Numbered from the stretch's first letter, positions 18,374 to 28,381 are shown. The stretch is 64,000 nt of DNA from Candidatus Yaniella excrementigallinarum (GCA_019113675.1 DXHA01000010.1:1-64000); one strand, 5' to 3'. The notes: generated by a model not told the origin, from the sequence alone. Made by a program: numbers and translations.

Positions 18374-20211
18374 TGGTTTTCCAACTCGACGAGTCGCTGC
18401 TGGATGGTCTGAAAACCTTCGGGATCCTGTTGTGCATCCCACCGTTGTAGTCTGCCAATTAGGTCGGCTTTTTGCTCCGTAATTTGCATTTCTAGTAGAC
18501 GGTTCATGATGTCACGGCTGTAACGCATCACTTCCTCCTCACTGGATGCTGGCAAAGGCGTCACTGCAAGCTCTGTGACAAAAGAATACAGCGGCTCTGG
18601 AACTTCAGAGGTTACGTGCTGGACCCAATTGGAGGTGTCTTGCGCATTTCGAGCGGCAGCCAAAATAGCGGTCTGTATCGCACTATAGACCGGCACTTTA
18701 AACTTTGAGGTATACAACGCTCTCCATTGCTCCTGAGATAACGATTCGGGCCGTTGAAGAATAACTTCTAGAGCTTCCTTTTCCATCCGTGCCACAGGAT
18801 CACGAAGATCGGGCCGAAAATCTTGGGCATCAGCACCCTGCGACTCGTGTACCTGGTATTGCTTGTCATTAGATCTTTTGACGTCGGAAGCTTTTGGAGC
18901 CCGTTGAACGGCGCCATGAACAGCATCAATATCCATACCGATCCACCCAGCAAGCTCGCGAATATATCCGTCACGCATTAGAGGATCGCGAATTTCTTTA
19001 ACGATTGGTGCCGCGTAGTGCAGCGCCCCGGTTCGGCCCTCTACAGAATCGAGGTTGTACTCTTTCAATCGGGTTTTGATTGCGAATTCAAATAACGGCT
19101 CACGCGATTCAATAAGACGACGAACAGCATCATCACCGTAAAGCTGCCGCAAATCGTTGGGGTCTTGGCCTTCCGGCGCGACCGCTACAAAAGTCTTAGC
19201 AACGATTTGGTTATCAAATTCAAAAGCACGCATCGCTGCCTTTTGTCCCGCTACGTCACCATCAAAGGTAAAAATAATCTCGCCACCAGATCCATCGTCG
19301 GTGATGAGCCGTCGTGCAATACGAACATGCCCTTCACCAAATGCAGTCCCGCAGGTGGCTACAGCAGTAGTAATTCCAGCAAGATGCGCCGCCATGACAT
19401 CGGTATACCCTTCGACCACAACAAGCTGCCGTTGTTTTGCGATCTCATTTTTAGCCAAGTTCAGCCCGTACAATACCCGGGATTTCTTATAGAGGGTGGT
19501 TTCCGGCGTGTTCAAATATTTCGGCCCGTTGTCATCATCTGCTAACTGTCGAGCACCATAGCCAATGGTATTGCCAGTCATATCCTTTATTGGCCACATC
19601 AAACGATTCCGAAATCGATCGTAGAGACCACGCCGCCCTTCTGAAAAAAGCCCCGTTTCTTTCAGTTCCTCGACAGAAAATCCACGCTGCTGCAGATGGG
19701 AGAGCAAATTACCCCACCCAGATGGCGAATAGCCGATACCAAAATGCTTCGCATCATTTTTAGTGAAGCCTTTATTCTGCAGAAATTCCCGGCCCGCCAT
19801 GCCGGCCGGCGATTCAAGAGCTTGTTGGTAGTATTCATCAGCAATCTGGTGTGCTTGTAACAGACGTTGGCGCGTGGTCGTTGCCTCTCGGTCAGGTGCT
19901 TCACCTTCTTCAAAATCCAGCTCGACATTAGCTCGCATCGCAAGAATTTCGACCGTTTCAGTAAACGAGGTGTGTTGCAGTTCCATCAGGAATTTGATGG
20001 CATCGCCAGATTCTTGACAGCCAAAACAATGGTAAAAACCCTTCGCTGGTGTTACATGGAAGGACGGGGTGCGTTCGTCATGAAATGGACAGAGCCCTTT
20101 ATACGAACCAATACCAGCTGTTCGCAGAGAAACATGTTCTTCAACTACAGCTTTCAGATCGGTTGCCTCAAGTACCTTATCGATGGATTGTCGAGTAATG
20201 CGTCCTGCCAT
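18346..20211 (-). CDS. dnaG: DNA primase
   Basis: CPFHDERTPSFHVTPAKGFYHCFGCQESGDAIKF zinc finger; VVVEGYTDVMA TOPRIM; start at MAGRITRQSID likely. Confidence 0.96.
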   Translation of the reverse strand: MAGRITRQSIDKVLEATDLKAVVEEHVSLRTAGIGSYKGLCPFHDERTPSFHVTPAKGFYHCFGCQESGDAIKFLMELQHTSFTETVEILAMRANVELDFEEGEAPDREATTTRQRLLQAHQIADEYYQQALESPAGMAGREFLQNKGFTKNDAKHFGIGYSPSGWGNLLSHLQQRGFSVEELKETGLFSEGRRGLYDRFRNRLMWPIKDMTGNTIGYGARQLADDDNGPKYLNTPETTLYKKSRVLYGLNLAKNEIAKQRQLVVVEGYTDVMAAHLAGITTAVATCGTAFGEGHVRIARRLITDDGSGGEIIFTFDGDVAGQKAAMRAFEFDNQIVAKTFVAVAPEGQDPNDLRQLYGDDAVRRLIESREPLFEFAIKTRLKEYNLDSVEGRTGALHYAAPIVKEIRDPLMRDGYIRELAGWIGMDIDAVHGAVQRAPKASDVKRSNDKQYQVHESQGADAQDFRPDLRDPVARMEKEALEVILQRPESLSQEQWRALYTSKFKVPVYSAIQTAILAAARNAQDTSNWVQHVTSEVPEPLYSFVTELAVTPLPASSEEEVMRYSRDIMNRLLEMQITEQKADLIGRLQRWDAQQDPEGFQTIQQRLVELENQRRFLRPID

Positions 20212-20402
20212 GGTCTTCAGTCTAAACGGCATCGCCAATTTCAAGTAGGTAAACCATTCAGCCTGTGGATAACTATGACTGAGCCTGCATGCCTGATGTT
20301 ATGCAATGCTGCTATGGCTTAACGCCTGTTATATGACAATTAGTAAAACCGATATACTTACTTATGATGAACCTGCAAAATCTGCGCAAAGGACATATGC
20401 CC

Positions 20403-20987
20403 ATGTTTAACACGACCAGAACAGCCCGGCTACGTTTTTCTGTAAGTCTTGTTGGTGTCGTCGCGCTGGCCCTTTTCACCGCATGTTCGACACAAGAACC
20501 CGCACAAGATGACCCGACCGCAGATCAAGATACACAAGAGTCGCCTGCCCCTACCGGTGAAGGACCCTCCGACAACACTCCTGACGATGGCACCGACGAA
20601 GCTGCGGCAGATAACGATGAAGTCTATAAAGTCATCGATGCAGTTGAAGCTGAATACGCTGATGGAATCATCATCAGTATAGAACTAGAGAACCAAGGCT
20701 CACTTTATGATGTAGATGTCGTCTCCGACGATACCGTTGACGAACTGGACGTGACACCGGATGGGGATGTCAGTCTTGACGAAACTGAATCCGATGACGA
20801 CGATATTCGCGATGCTGAACAAGCCAATGTAACCGTCGCCGAAGCGTTAGATCAGGCCTTTGATGAACACCCTGATGCCGACTTCGACGAAATTGAGCTA
20901 GACGAAGATGACGACAATCTCCACTGGGAGGTGGAGCTCCTAGACAATAATGGTGCAGAAATTGAGCTAGAAATTTCTGCTTCATAA
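20403..20987 (+). CDS. Putative acidic lipoprotein with PepSY-like domain
   Basis: Lipobox ALFTACS; C-terminal VYKVIDAVEAEYADGIIISIELENQGSLYDVDVV... and LHWEVELLDNNGAEIELEI pattern. Confidence 0.65.
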   Translation: MFNTTRTARLRFSVSLVGVVALALFTACSTQEPAQDDPTADQDTQESPAPTGEGPSDNTPDDGTDEAAADNDEVYKVIDAVEAEYADGIIISIELENQGSLYDVDVVSDDTVDELDVTPDGDVSLDETESDDDDIRDAEQANVTVAEALDQAFDEHPDADFDEIELDEDDDNLHWEVELLDNNGAEIELEISAS

Positions 20988-21071
20988 AGTCTTGACTATA
21001 GAACATTCCACGGTTCTGCCGTCCGCGACTACATCTGGCTGAGTTCGGGTCCCTAGCCTAAAGTGGTGGTT

Positions 21072-21869
21072 ATGTCGGAAACTTCAACTTCAGCCATTCA
21101 TGCCGCCCGTGGGTTGGTTCGTGATGCACAACGTATCGCCGTGTTGACTGGGGCGGGCATGTCTGCGGAATCGGGTGTTCCCACCTATCGTGATGCGCGG
21201 ACGGGCCTTTGGGAAAAGTATTCACCGGAGCAATTGGCTACCCCTGAAGCCATGGCCAACCAGCCGGATTTAGTGTGGTCCTGGGTGCTGTATCAAGCAC
21301 GGCTGATGCGCTCCGTTGTTCCCCATGATGGCCACGTCGCTCTTGGGTCGTGGCAGCAACACCTCCAGCAAAATGGCGGCAAGCTAGACATCATTACTCA
21401 AAATATCGATGATCTTCACGAGCGCGGGGGTGCTAAAGTACTGTCGCATTTGCACGGGACAACTTTCACGTTTCGCTGTTTTGAATGCGACAGTCCAGCC
21501 GAATACGAACTAGAAGATGCCACTGATGAGCAGCTAGCCGCGACCCCGGAGCTAGATCAGCTGAAATTAGAAGATCCCCCTAAATGCACTAGTTGTTCAC
21601 ATGGATTTATTCGTCCAGATATTGTGTTGTTTGGTGAGCAGCTTCCCCAACAAGCCATGGATGATGCCCTGGATGCGGTCCGTTTGGCAGACGTGGCGCT
21701 CGTGGTAGGAACCTCCAATATCGTTCAGCCGGCGGCATCATTGCCGGTTGCTGCTTCTGCAGCTGGAGCCAAGCTGATCGAAGTTAATCCAAGCCATACC
21801 CCGCTGTCTGACGATGCTGATGTCTACATCAATGGAACCGCAAGCAGCATTTTGCCGGAGCTGTTTTAG
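21072..21869 (+). CDS. Sir2-family NAD-dependent deacylase, copy A
   Basis: GAGMSAESGVPTYRD; TQNIDDLHERGG; LHGT; CxxC...CxxC; VVGTS; ORF can extend to a GTG at 21063. Confidence 0.92.
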   Translation: MSETSTSAIHAARGLVRDAQRIAVLTGAGMSAESGVPTYRDARTGLWEKYSPEQLATPEAMANQPDLVWSWVLYQARLMRSVVPHDGHVALGSWQQHLQQNGGKLDIITQNIDDLHERGGAKVLSHLHGTTFTFRCFECDSPAEYELEDATDEQLAATPELDQLKLEDPPKCTSCSHGFIRPDIVLFGEQLPQQAMDDALDAVRLADVALVVGTSNIVQPAASLPVAASAAGAKLIEVNPSHTPLSDDADVYINGTASSILPELF

Positions 21870-22660
21870 TGCCGAATGATTGGGATAAAGCTAGCCAACT
21901 GGCTCGACAGGCTCGATCCGTTGTAGTTCTGTCGGGAGCGGGTATGTCGGCAGACTCCGGTGTCCCCACTTTCCGCGACGCTCAAAGTGGTCTATGGGAA
22001 CGTTTCAAACCCGAGCAGTTGGCCACAGAAGACGCCTTCCGGAGTAATCCATCAATGGTTTGGACCTGGTACGTCTGGCGGGCGGTACTGGTCAACAGCG
22101 TAGAACCTCATATCGGACATAATTACATTGGTGCATGGCAACGATACCTGGCTGGCATCGAAGGTTCACTGACCGTGGCCACTCAGAATGTCGACGACTT
22201 ACACGAGCGCGGTGGTGCGCAGAAAGTGCTGCATTTACACGGTTCACTACATCAATACCATTGCTTGGATTGCCACAAAGCGGCAGCCTTTGATCCGGCA
22301 CATACCGGAATACGACCCGATCAACAATTCCATCGGGATAACGTGCTCTCAGCAGTCGACTGTCCACATTGTGATTCTGGGCTACTACGTCCAGGTGTTG
22401 TCTGGTTTGGTGAAAGCCTTCCCGAGCCGGCTTTCCAAACTGCCATAGATGCACTACGTAAAGCAGATTTGGTAGTCGTGGTTGGTTCTTCCGGACTAGT
22501 ACAACCATCAGCTTCGCTGCCATTTCTAGGGCAAGACGCTGGTGCTGCGGTTCTCGAAATTAACCCAACCCCTACTGAACTGTCGAATAAAGCGGACGTA
22601 TATCTTGGGTCAACAGCAGCAATGGCAATTCCAGAAATGCTCGCTGGGCTATTGACCTAA
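21869..22660 (+). CDS. Sir2-family NAD-dependent deacylase, copy B
   Basis: GAGMSADSGVPTFRDAQSGLW; TQNVDDLHERGG; LHGS; CLDC...CPHC; GTG start overlapping the stop of copy A by 1 nt. Confidence 0.92.
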   Translation: MPNDWDKASQLARQARSVVVLSGAGMSADSGVPTFRDAQSGLWERFKPEQLATEDAFRSNPSMVWTWYVWRAVLVNSVEPHIGHNYIGAWQRYLAGIEGSLTVATQNVDDLHERGGAQKVLHLHGSLHQYHCLDCHKAAAFDPAHTGIRPDQQFHRDNVLSAVDCPHCDSGLLRPGVVWFGESLPEPAFQTAIDALRKADLVVVVGSSGLVQPSASLPFLGQDAGAAVLEINPTPTELSNKADVYLGSTAAMAIPEMLAGLLT

Positions 22661-24060
22661 AGGTACAGCCCGTGCGGCAGGGTTGTAGGCTGTGCCGTTC
22701 CACGCACTAAAGTACCGTGCCACATCAGCGCCGAATGATCTGTCAGAGCAGCTACTTGGTCAATCACGACACGTTGACGGGCCGCATCGGTACTGGCGTT
22801 CCTCCAGTCTTCAGCGTACATGGGCTCTAAGAAACGGTCTTCGGTGGCGAATAGAAAATCAACCAACTCCAACAAGATCTCCCGCTGGGCTTCATAGAGT
22901 GGCTGACGACGCTCCGATGACATCACATAGTGCGCCGCAATTCCTTTCATCGTGGCGATCTCAATCTGCGTGTTTTCCGGAATGACGACGTCAGCGGTAT
23001 GCCTGGTTAGAGGGTCATTACCGTATGCATCTCGTGTCGCTTCAAAAGCAGCAGTGGAAAACCGTCCGATGAGCTGGGATGTCATATCCTTGAGCGCGGC
23101 ATGCGCGTGACGGGCCCCGTCGGCGCTGGTCACCCAAGTTGTGGTTGCTTCCAGCCGGCCCAGAGCAGCATCAATAGCCGCCGGGTCTGTATAGGGCAGA
23201 TACCAGTGCCGAGTCGTGTCGATAACGCCTTGACGTTGGTCTGTGTCGGCAACCCAGCCTAACTGGAACATGCCAGAAACTATGCCGTCTTCCACATCGT
23301 GGACGCAGTAGGAAATATCGTCTGCCAGGTCCATAACCTGAGCTTCCATAGATAACCGTTGGGCTTCGACACCCTGGCGGAACCAACCGAAGACGGCGGC
23401 ATCGTCATCGTAGACTCCAAACTTTCGCGTTGGCTGGCCATCAGCTTGCAATGGTGCGTCTTGTTTCCGCCAGGGGTATTTTGTCGCAGCATCTAAAGTA
23501 GCGCGGGTGAGATTCAGACCGGCAGCGGCACCATCATCGGTCATTTTCTTGGGTTCAAGCCGTGATAGCAACCGTAACGTTTGAGCATTGCCTTCAAATC
23601 CGCCAACCTGGGCTGCGGCCTCATCAAGTGCCTTTTCCCCATTATGACCAAACGGTGGATGCCCCAAATCGTGTGACAGACATGCTGCATCAACGACATC
23701 TGGATCGCAACCTAAGGAGCGGCCGAATTCGCGGCCCACTTGGGCAACCTCTAATGAATGTGTCAGTCGGTTGCGGATAAAATCATCGTCACCAGGTGAC
23801 ACGACTTGGGTTTTGGCGGCGAGCCGGCGCAAGGCGGCCGAATGTAAAATGCGAGCGCGATCACGTTCAAAGTCGGACCGATAGGTTGATTTTTTAGGCT
23901 CAGGAACCCAGCGGGCCATATCCCAGACGTCATAGCCAGGTGTCTGGGTAGCTTCGCCTGCATAGGGTGGCCTGTGTTGTGGCCAAAAAAGGCTAGGTTG
24001 CTGTGGGGCTTTGGGGACTTTTGCCTTATGCCCGTTGCTTGGTTGATTGCCGCTGCTCAC
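22657..24060 (-). CDS. dgt: Deoxyguanosinetriphosphate triphosphohydrolase-like protein
   Basis: RNRLTHSLEVAQVGRE; CLSHDLGHPPFGHNGE HD motifs. Confidence 0.93.
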   Translation of the reverse strand: MSSGNQPSNGHKAKVPKAPQQPSLFWPQHRPPYAGEATQTPGYDVWDMARWVPEPKKSTYRSDFERDRARILHSAALRRLAAKTQVVSPGDDDFIRNRLTHSLEVAQVGREFGRSLGCDPDVVDAACLSHDLGHPPFGHNGEKALDEAAAQVGGFEGNAQTLRLLSRLEPKKMTDDGAAAGLNLTRATLDAATKYPWRKQDAPLQADGQPTRKFGVYDDDAAVFGWFRQGVEAQRLSMEAQVMDLADDISYCVHDVEDGIVSGMFQLGWVADTDQRQGVIDTTRHWYLPYTDPAAIDAALGRLEATTTWVTSADGARHAHAALKDMTSQLIGRFSTAAFEATRDAYGNDPLTRHTADVVIPENTQIEIATMKGIAAHYVMSSERRQPLYEAQREILLELVDFLFATEDRFLEPMYAEDWRNASTDAARQRVVIDQVAALTDHSALMWHGTLVRGTAQPTTLPHGLYL

Positions 24061-24063
24061 CCT

Positions 24064-25326
24064 TTAGCCCCCGGAAATGTCTAGCTCTGCTTCATGAATC
24101 TGAGCCCGATGTTCATCGGTGATGTCTTGGGAGTCAAGCCAGCCTTCGGGCAGGTGCGGTTTTTTCGGGGCACCAGCTCGGCCACGTGGTCCCTCAGCAT
24201 CGGCGCCAGGATAGGGCACGGTTCGATCTACGGTGGCCAAAAGTTCACGCAATTGCTCCAGTGTTTCCACGGCGGTTAATGACCGACGCATATCGCCGCC
24301 TACCGGATAGCCTTTAAAATACCATGAGACGTGTTTGCGGATGTCACGCATTGCTTTGTCTTCGTTACCGCCGAAGGTTTCGACAAGAAGTTCAGCATGG
24401 CGATAAAGTACATCGGCTACAGTGCCCTGATCGGGATGAAAACGCTGTTCGGAACCTGTAAAGGCGTTTTGCACATCACCAAATAACCAGGGGCGACCTT
24501 GACAACCGCGACCAATCACTACGCCATCGGCACCGGTATATTCGATCATGGCCATGGCGTCTTCTGCCGACCAAATGTCGCCGTTACCCAATACTGGAAC
24601 ATCTGTAATAGCTTCTTTTAACCGAGCAATCGAGTCCCAATTTGCTTGGCCGGAATAGTGTTGACGCATCGTTCTTCCGTGCAAGGCTACCGCGGACACT
24701 CCGACATCAACGGCACGACGGGCTGCTTCTAAATAGGTCAGGTGGTCTTCATCGATACCACGCCGCATTTTGATGGTCACGGGTATGTTAGCGCGTTCGG
24801 CTTCCTTCACGGCGCCCTGGATAATGGCGGTGAACAATTCAATTTTCCACGGAAGAGCCGATCCCCCACCATTGCGAGTAACCTTGGGCACTGGACAGCC
24901 AAAGTTTAAGTCCAGATGATCGGTGCGATCTTCTTCGACCAGCATGCGTACCGCTTTACGCGTATAGACCGGGTCTACCGAGTACAGTTGCACCGAGCGA
25001 GGGACCTCGTCGTCATCGTGGTCAATGATTCGCATGGACTCTGGGTGGCGTTCTACAAGGGCACGGGCCGTCACCATCTCGGAGACATAAAGCCCTCCCC
25101 CATACTCGCGGCACAAGCGCCGAAAAGCGGTGTTCGTAATGCCTGCCATGGGTGCCAGCACAACCGGAACGTCGATATCTAAGTTGCCGATCTGCAGCGG
25201 TGGCAGCTGCATGGCATTTTTCGACGGCACAGGGTGGTCTTCGCCTTGGTCTCCGGTGCCACGTTGCCGAGCGGCGAATGCAGGACCCGGTCCGGCTGTG
25301 GGTGTCTTTGTGTGAGCGGTAGTCAT
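24064..25326 (-). CDS. dusB: tRNA-dihydrouridine synthase
   Basis: VPVVLAPMAGITNTAFRRLCREYGGGLYVSEMV; LNFGCPVPKVTRNGGGSAL; GADGVVIGRGCQGRPW. Confidence 0.93.
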   Translation of the reverse strand: MTTAHTKTPTAGPGPAFAARQRGTGDQGEDHPVPSKNAMQLPPLQIGNLDIDVPVVLAPMAGITNTAFRRLCREYGGGLYVSEMVTARALVERHPESMRIIDHDDDEVPRSVQLYSVDPVYTRKAVRMLVEEDRTDHLDLNFGCPVPKVTRNGGGSALPWKIELFTAIIQGAVKEAERANIPVTIKMRRGIDEDHLTYLEAARRAVDVGVSAVALHGRTMRQHYSGQANWDSIARLKEAITDVPVLGNGDIWSAEDAMAMIEYTGADGVVIGRGCQGRPWLFGDVQNAFTGSEQRFHPDQGTVADVLYRHAELLVETFGGNEDKAMRDIRKHVSWYFKGYPVGGDMRRSLTAVETLEQLRELLATVDRTVPYPGADAEGPRGRAGAPKKPHLPEGWLDSQDITDEHRAQIHEAELDISGG

Positions 25327-25459
25327 AACAGACCTAGTATCCCAGATTCACCAACGAAACACCCAGTTCTGGCCTGAGCCTGTGGAGAAATTGCAGCCAC
25401 AAGACTCGCGAGACCGAACCCATTTGGAATATCTTTCAGATTTGAAATGTTTCTAAGTT

Positions 25460-26482
25460 ATGCAGAAAAAACTCGGATTCCTAAACTTTGGAAATTTTGG
25501 CTACAACCGGCAGACGGGGACCGTTACCGCAAAAACCGCATTCGATGACCAACTCGCGATGACGATAGCCGCTGAGGAAGAAGGTCTTGATGGTGCCTGG
25601 TTTCGTGTGCACCACTTTCAGTGGATGATTTCCTCACCGTTTCCAGTACTTGCTGCCATGGCTGCCCAAACCTCAACAATCGAACTGGGTACCGGTGTCA
25701 TTGATTTGCGTTATGAAAATCCACTCTATTTTGCTGAACAGGCCGCCACCACAGATCTCATTTCCTCTGAACGACTGCAGTTGGGGATTTCTCGTGGGTC
25801 ACCAGAAGCCGCCCTGGATGGGCAAACACAGTTCGGCTATACCCTCGAGCCCGGCCAAACTTGGAGCGATGTCGCCCAATCCCGTGGTCAGCGGATACGG
25901 CAGGCTCTTGGCGGTAATCCAGTAGCCACCGGTGACCCGAATTCTCCCTGGTCACCGGGTGGGGCAACCCAGCTGGTGACACAGCCGCAGTCCCCGACCT
26001 TACTTAATCGTCTGTGGTGGGGCTCCGGATCAGTTGCTTCCGGAAGTGTCGCGGGCGAACAAGGCTATAACTTATTGTCATCCACGCTACTGTTGCAAGA
26101 CGATGGCCGCCCATTTCATGTTCAACAAGCCGAACAGATCCGGCAATACAAACGAGCCTATGAGGCCTCCGGATTTAGCACCGGTGGCATGACCGCCGTG
26201 ACTCGTTCAATGTTTGCTATACGTTCAAGTGCCGATGAGCGATTGTTCGGGCAAGCCGGTAGTACTCTTGATCAGGCTGGCCACTTAGATGGCAGTCCGG
26301 CACGCTCAGGTCCAACGTACGTCGGCCCCGTAGAGGAACTAGCTCAGCTGCTTTCCCAAGACCAAGCAGTCGTTGATGCTGACTACGTGCTTTTTGCCAA
26401 TCCTGCACAATTGGGGCCTGAACGGAACCGGGAAATTTTTGCCGGTTGGTATGAGACGTTTAAATTGCTGGGTTGGAAATAG
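25460..26482 (+). CDS. LLM-class (bacterial luciferase-like) flavin-dependent oxidoreductase
   Basis: EEEGLDGAWFRVHHF; ELGTGVIDLRYENPLYFAEQAATTDLISSERLQLGISRGS. Confidence 0.85.
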   Translation: MQKKLGFLNFGNFGYNRQTGTVTAKTAFDDQLAMTIAAEEEGLDGAWFRVHHFQWMISSPFPVLAAMAAQTSTIELGTGVIDLRYENPLYFAEQAATTDLISSERLQLGISRGSPEAALDGQTQFGYTLEPGQTWSDVAQSRGQRIRQALGGNPVATGDPNSPWSPGGATQLVTQPQSPTLLNRLWWGSGSVASGSVAGEQGYNLLSSTLLLQDDGRPFHVQQAEQIRQYKRAYEASGFSTGGMTAVTRSMFAIRSSADERLFGQAGSTLDQAGHLDGSPARSGPTYVGPVEELAQLLSQDQAVVDADYVLFANPAQLGPERNREIFAGWYETFKLLGWK

Positions 26483-26557
26483 GGGTTAGTGCCCAATGCA
26501 GCGATGCGCTCAGCCGTACCGCATCTGCACTGATAACGACGCACATGACTAGGCACA

Positions 26558-26582
26558 TATGACAGTTGATTAGACTGTCATA
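26558..26582. promoter_or_regulatory. Candidate operator upstream of acyl-CoA synthetase
   Basis: Perfect 9-bp inverted repeat TATGACAGT-N7-ACTGTCATA located 32 bp before the 26614 ATG. Confidence 0.45.
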
Positions 26583-26613
26583 ATATTTGCAATCTTCGGG
26601 ATAAGGATGCTCA

Positions 26614-28371
26614 ATGAACGTCAGCGAACAATACCGTGCTGCCCGTGATCGTCTCATGGCGTTGGACCTGAACGAGGCAGTTGAGCAGTTCAGCTGGCCC
26701 CACCTCGAAAACTTCAATTTCGGACTTGACTGGTTTGATGTCATTGCCAAAAACCCTGACCGCTCCGATCAGCCGGCCTTGATAGTCACCGGCGATGCTG
26801 GGACTCAGATTTTGACTTTCGCGCAGCTTTCGGCCAGATCAACACAGGTCGCAGGCTGGTTGCAGTCACTTGGCGTTACCCGCGGGGATAAGTTCATGAT
26901 GATGTTGGATAACGAGGTGGAGCTATGGGAAGCTATGCTAGCTTCCATCAAAATTGGCGCCGTTATCCTGCCGACTACCGTCATGCTCGATGCCAAAGCG
27001 CTGGCTTCGCGAATCCAGCGAGCAAATGTCGACTGGATCCTGACTAACCCCCAGAATATCTACAAAATTCAGAAGCTCGCTAAATTTGGGGTTGATCCAA
27101 ATTCGCTAGGCATAGTTGTTACCGGCAAGGAAACCATTTCCAACACCTATGCATACACCGATGCTTACTCATGCAATCGGGAATTTGTCATTGATGGTCC
27201 CACCCCAGCCGACGCCGAAATGCTGGTGTATTTCACATCGGGCACCACCAGTGAACCAAAAATGGTACTGCACACCCAGCAGTCCTATTCAGTTGGGCAT
27301 TTCTCAACCCTGTACTGGCTTGGTGTAGATAGTGACGACGTGCACCTCAATATTTCTTCGCCGGGATGGGGCAAACATGCGTGGTCGTCATTTTTTGCTC
27401 CATGGATAGGTGAGGCAACTGTGTTAGCGGTCAACTATGCACGTTTTGACCCTGCCAACGTATTAGATGTGATTGCCAAATTCGAAGTGACCAGTCTTTG
27501 TGCTCCACCCACCGTCTGGCGCATGCTAGTTCACGCTGATATGGGACGGCTAAATAACCCACCGACTAATGCCCTTTCGGCGGGCGAACCGCTAAATCTC
27601 GCCACGCTGCAGCAAGTCCAACATGCTTGGGGAGTAACTATCCGAGATGGTTATGGACAAACAGAAACTACCCTTCAAATTGCCACCACACCTGGGCTTG
27701 AAGTTGCTGCCGGGGCGCTTGGCAAACCACTTCCTGGTTTTCACATTGAGCTAGTCGACGAAGTAACGGGCAAGCTTATTGACGGAGCCGGTACCGGCCA
27801 AGTCGCATTACGGCTTGGCCCCGAGCCCGTAGGGTTGACCCCTGGGTACTATTTAGATGCTGAACGCAATGTCGAAGCTTTCGGATCTGAGTTATATCTC
27901 ACCGGAGATCTCATGTCACGCGATGCAAAAGGTATTTACACATATGTCGGTCGAGCCGATGACCTATTTAAAGCCTCTGATTATAAGTTGTCACCCTTTG
28001 AATTAGAAAACGGGCTAATGGGGTACCCAGCCATCTCAGAAGTGGCAGTGGTGCCCAGTCCAGACCCGATTCGTACAGCAGTTCCCAAGGCATATGTGGT
28101 GCTTGCCCCAGGCTACTTACCAACCGCTGAAACGGCCCATGATATTTTTTCTCATGCGCGCACCACGTTGCAACCTTACGCTCGGATTCGTCGCTTGGAG
28201 TTTGTAACCGAGCTGCCGAAAACGGTGTCTGGCAAGATCCGTCGTGTGACGCTTCGACAAGACGAAATCGGCGTCCACGGCGACCAAGGCCAACATACTG
28301 CAGCTATACTAGCAAAACGCACCTCTAGTGACGGCTATGGATTCGAGTTCTCAGATGCGCAGTTCCGCTAA
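26614..28371 (+). CDS. AMP-dependent acyl-CoA synthetase (medium/branched-chain MACS/Acs-like), copy 1
   Basis: YFTSGTTSEPKMV; SSPGWGKHAWSSFFAPW; DGYGQTETT; YLTGDL; KTVSGKIRR. Confidence 0.9.
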   Translation: MNVSEQYRAARDRLMALDLNEAVEQFSWPHLENFNFGLDWFDVIAKNPDRSDQPALIVTGDAGTQILTFAQLSARSTQVAGWLQSLGVTRGDKFMMMLDNEVELWEAMLASIKIGAVILPTTVMLDAKALASRIQRANVDWILTNPQNIYKIQKLAKFGVDPNSLGIVVTGKETISNTYAYTDAYSCNREFVIDGPTPADAEMLVYFTSGTTSEPKMVLHTQQSYSVGHFSTLYWLGVDSDDVHLNISSPGWGKHAWSSFFAPWIGEATVLAVNYARFDPANVLDVIAKFEVTSLCAPPTVWRMLVHADMGRLNNPPTNALSAGEPLNLATLQQVQHAWGVTIRDGYGQTETTLQIATTPGLEVAAGALGKPLPGFHIELVDEVTGKLIDGAGTGQVALRLGPEPVGLTPGYYLDAERNVEAFGSELYLTGDLMSRDAKGIYTYVGRADDLFKASDYKLSPFELENGLMGYPAISEVAVVPSPDPIRTAVPKAYVVLAPGYLPTAETAHDIFSHARTTLQPYARIRRLEFVTELPKTVSGKIRRVTLRQDEIGVHGDQGQHTAAILAKRTSSDGYGFEFSDAQFR

Positions 28372-28381
28372 AGCAATTTGG

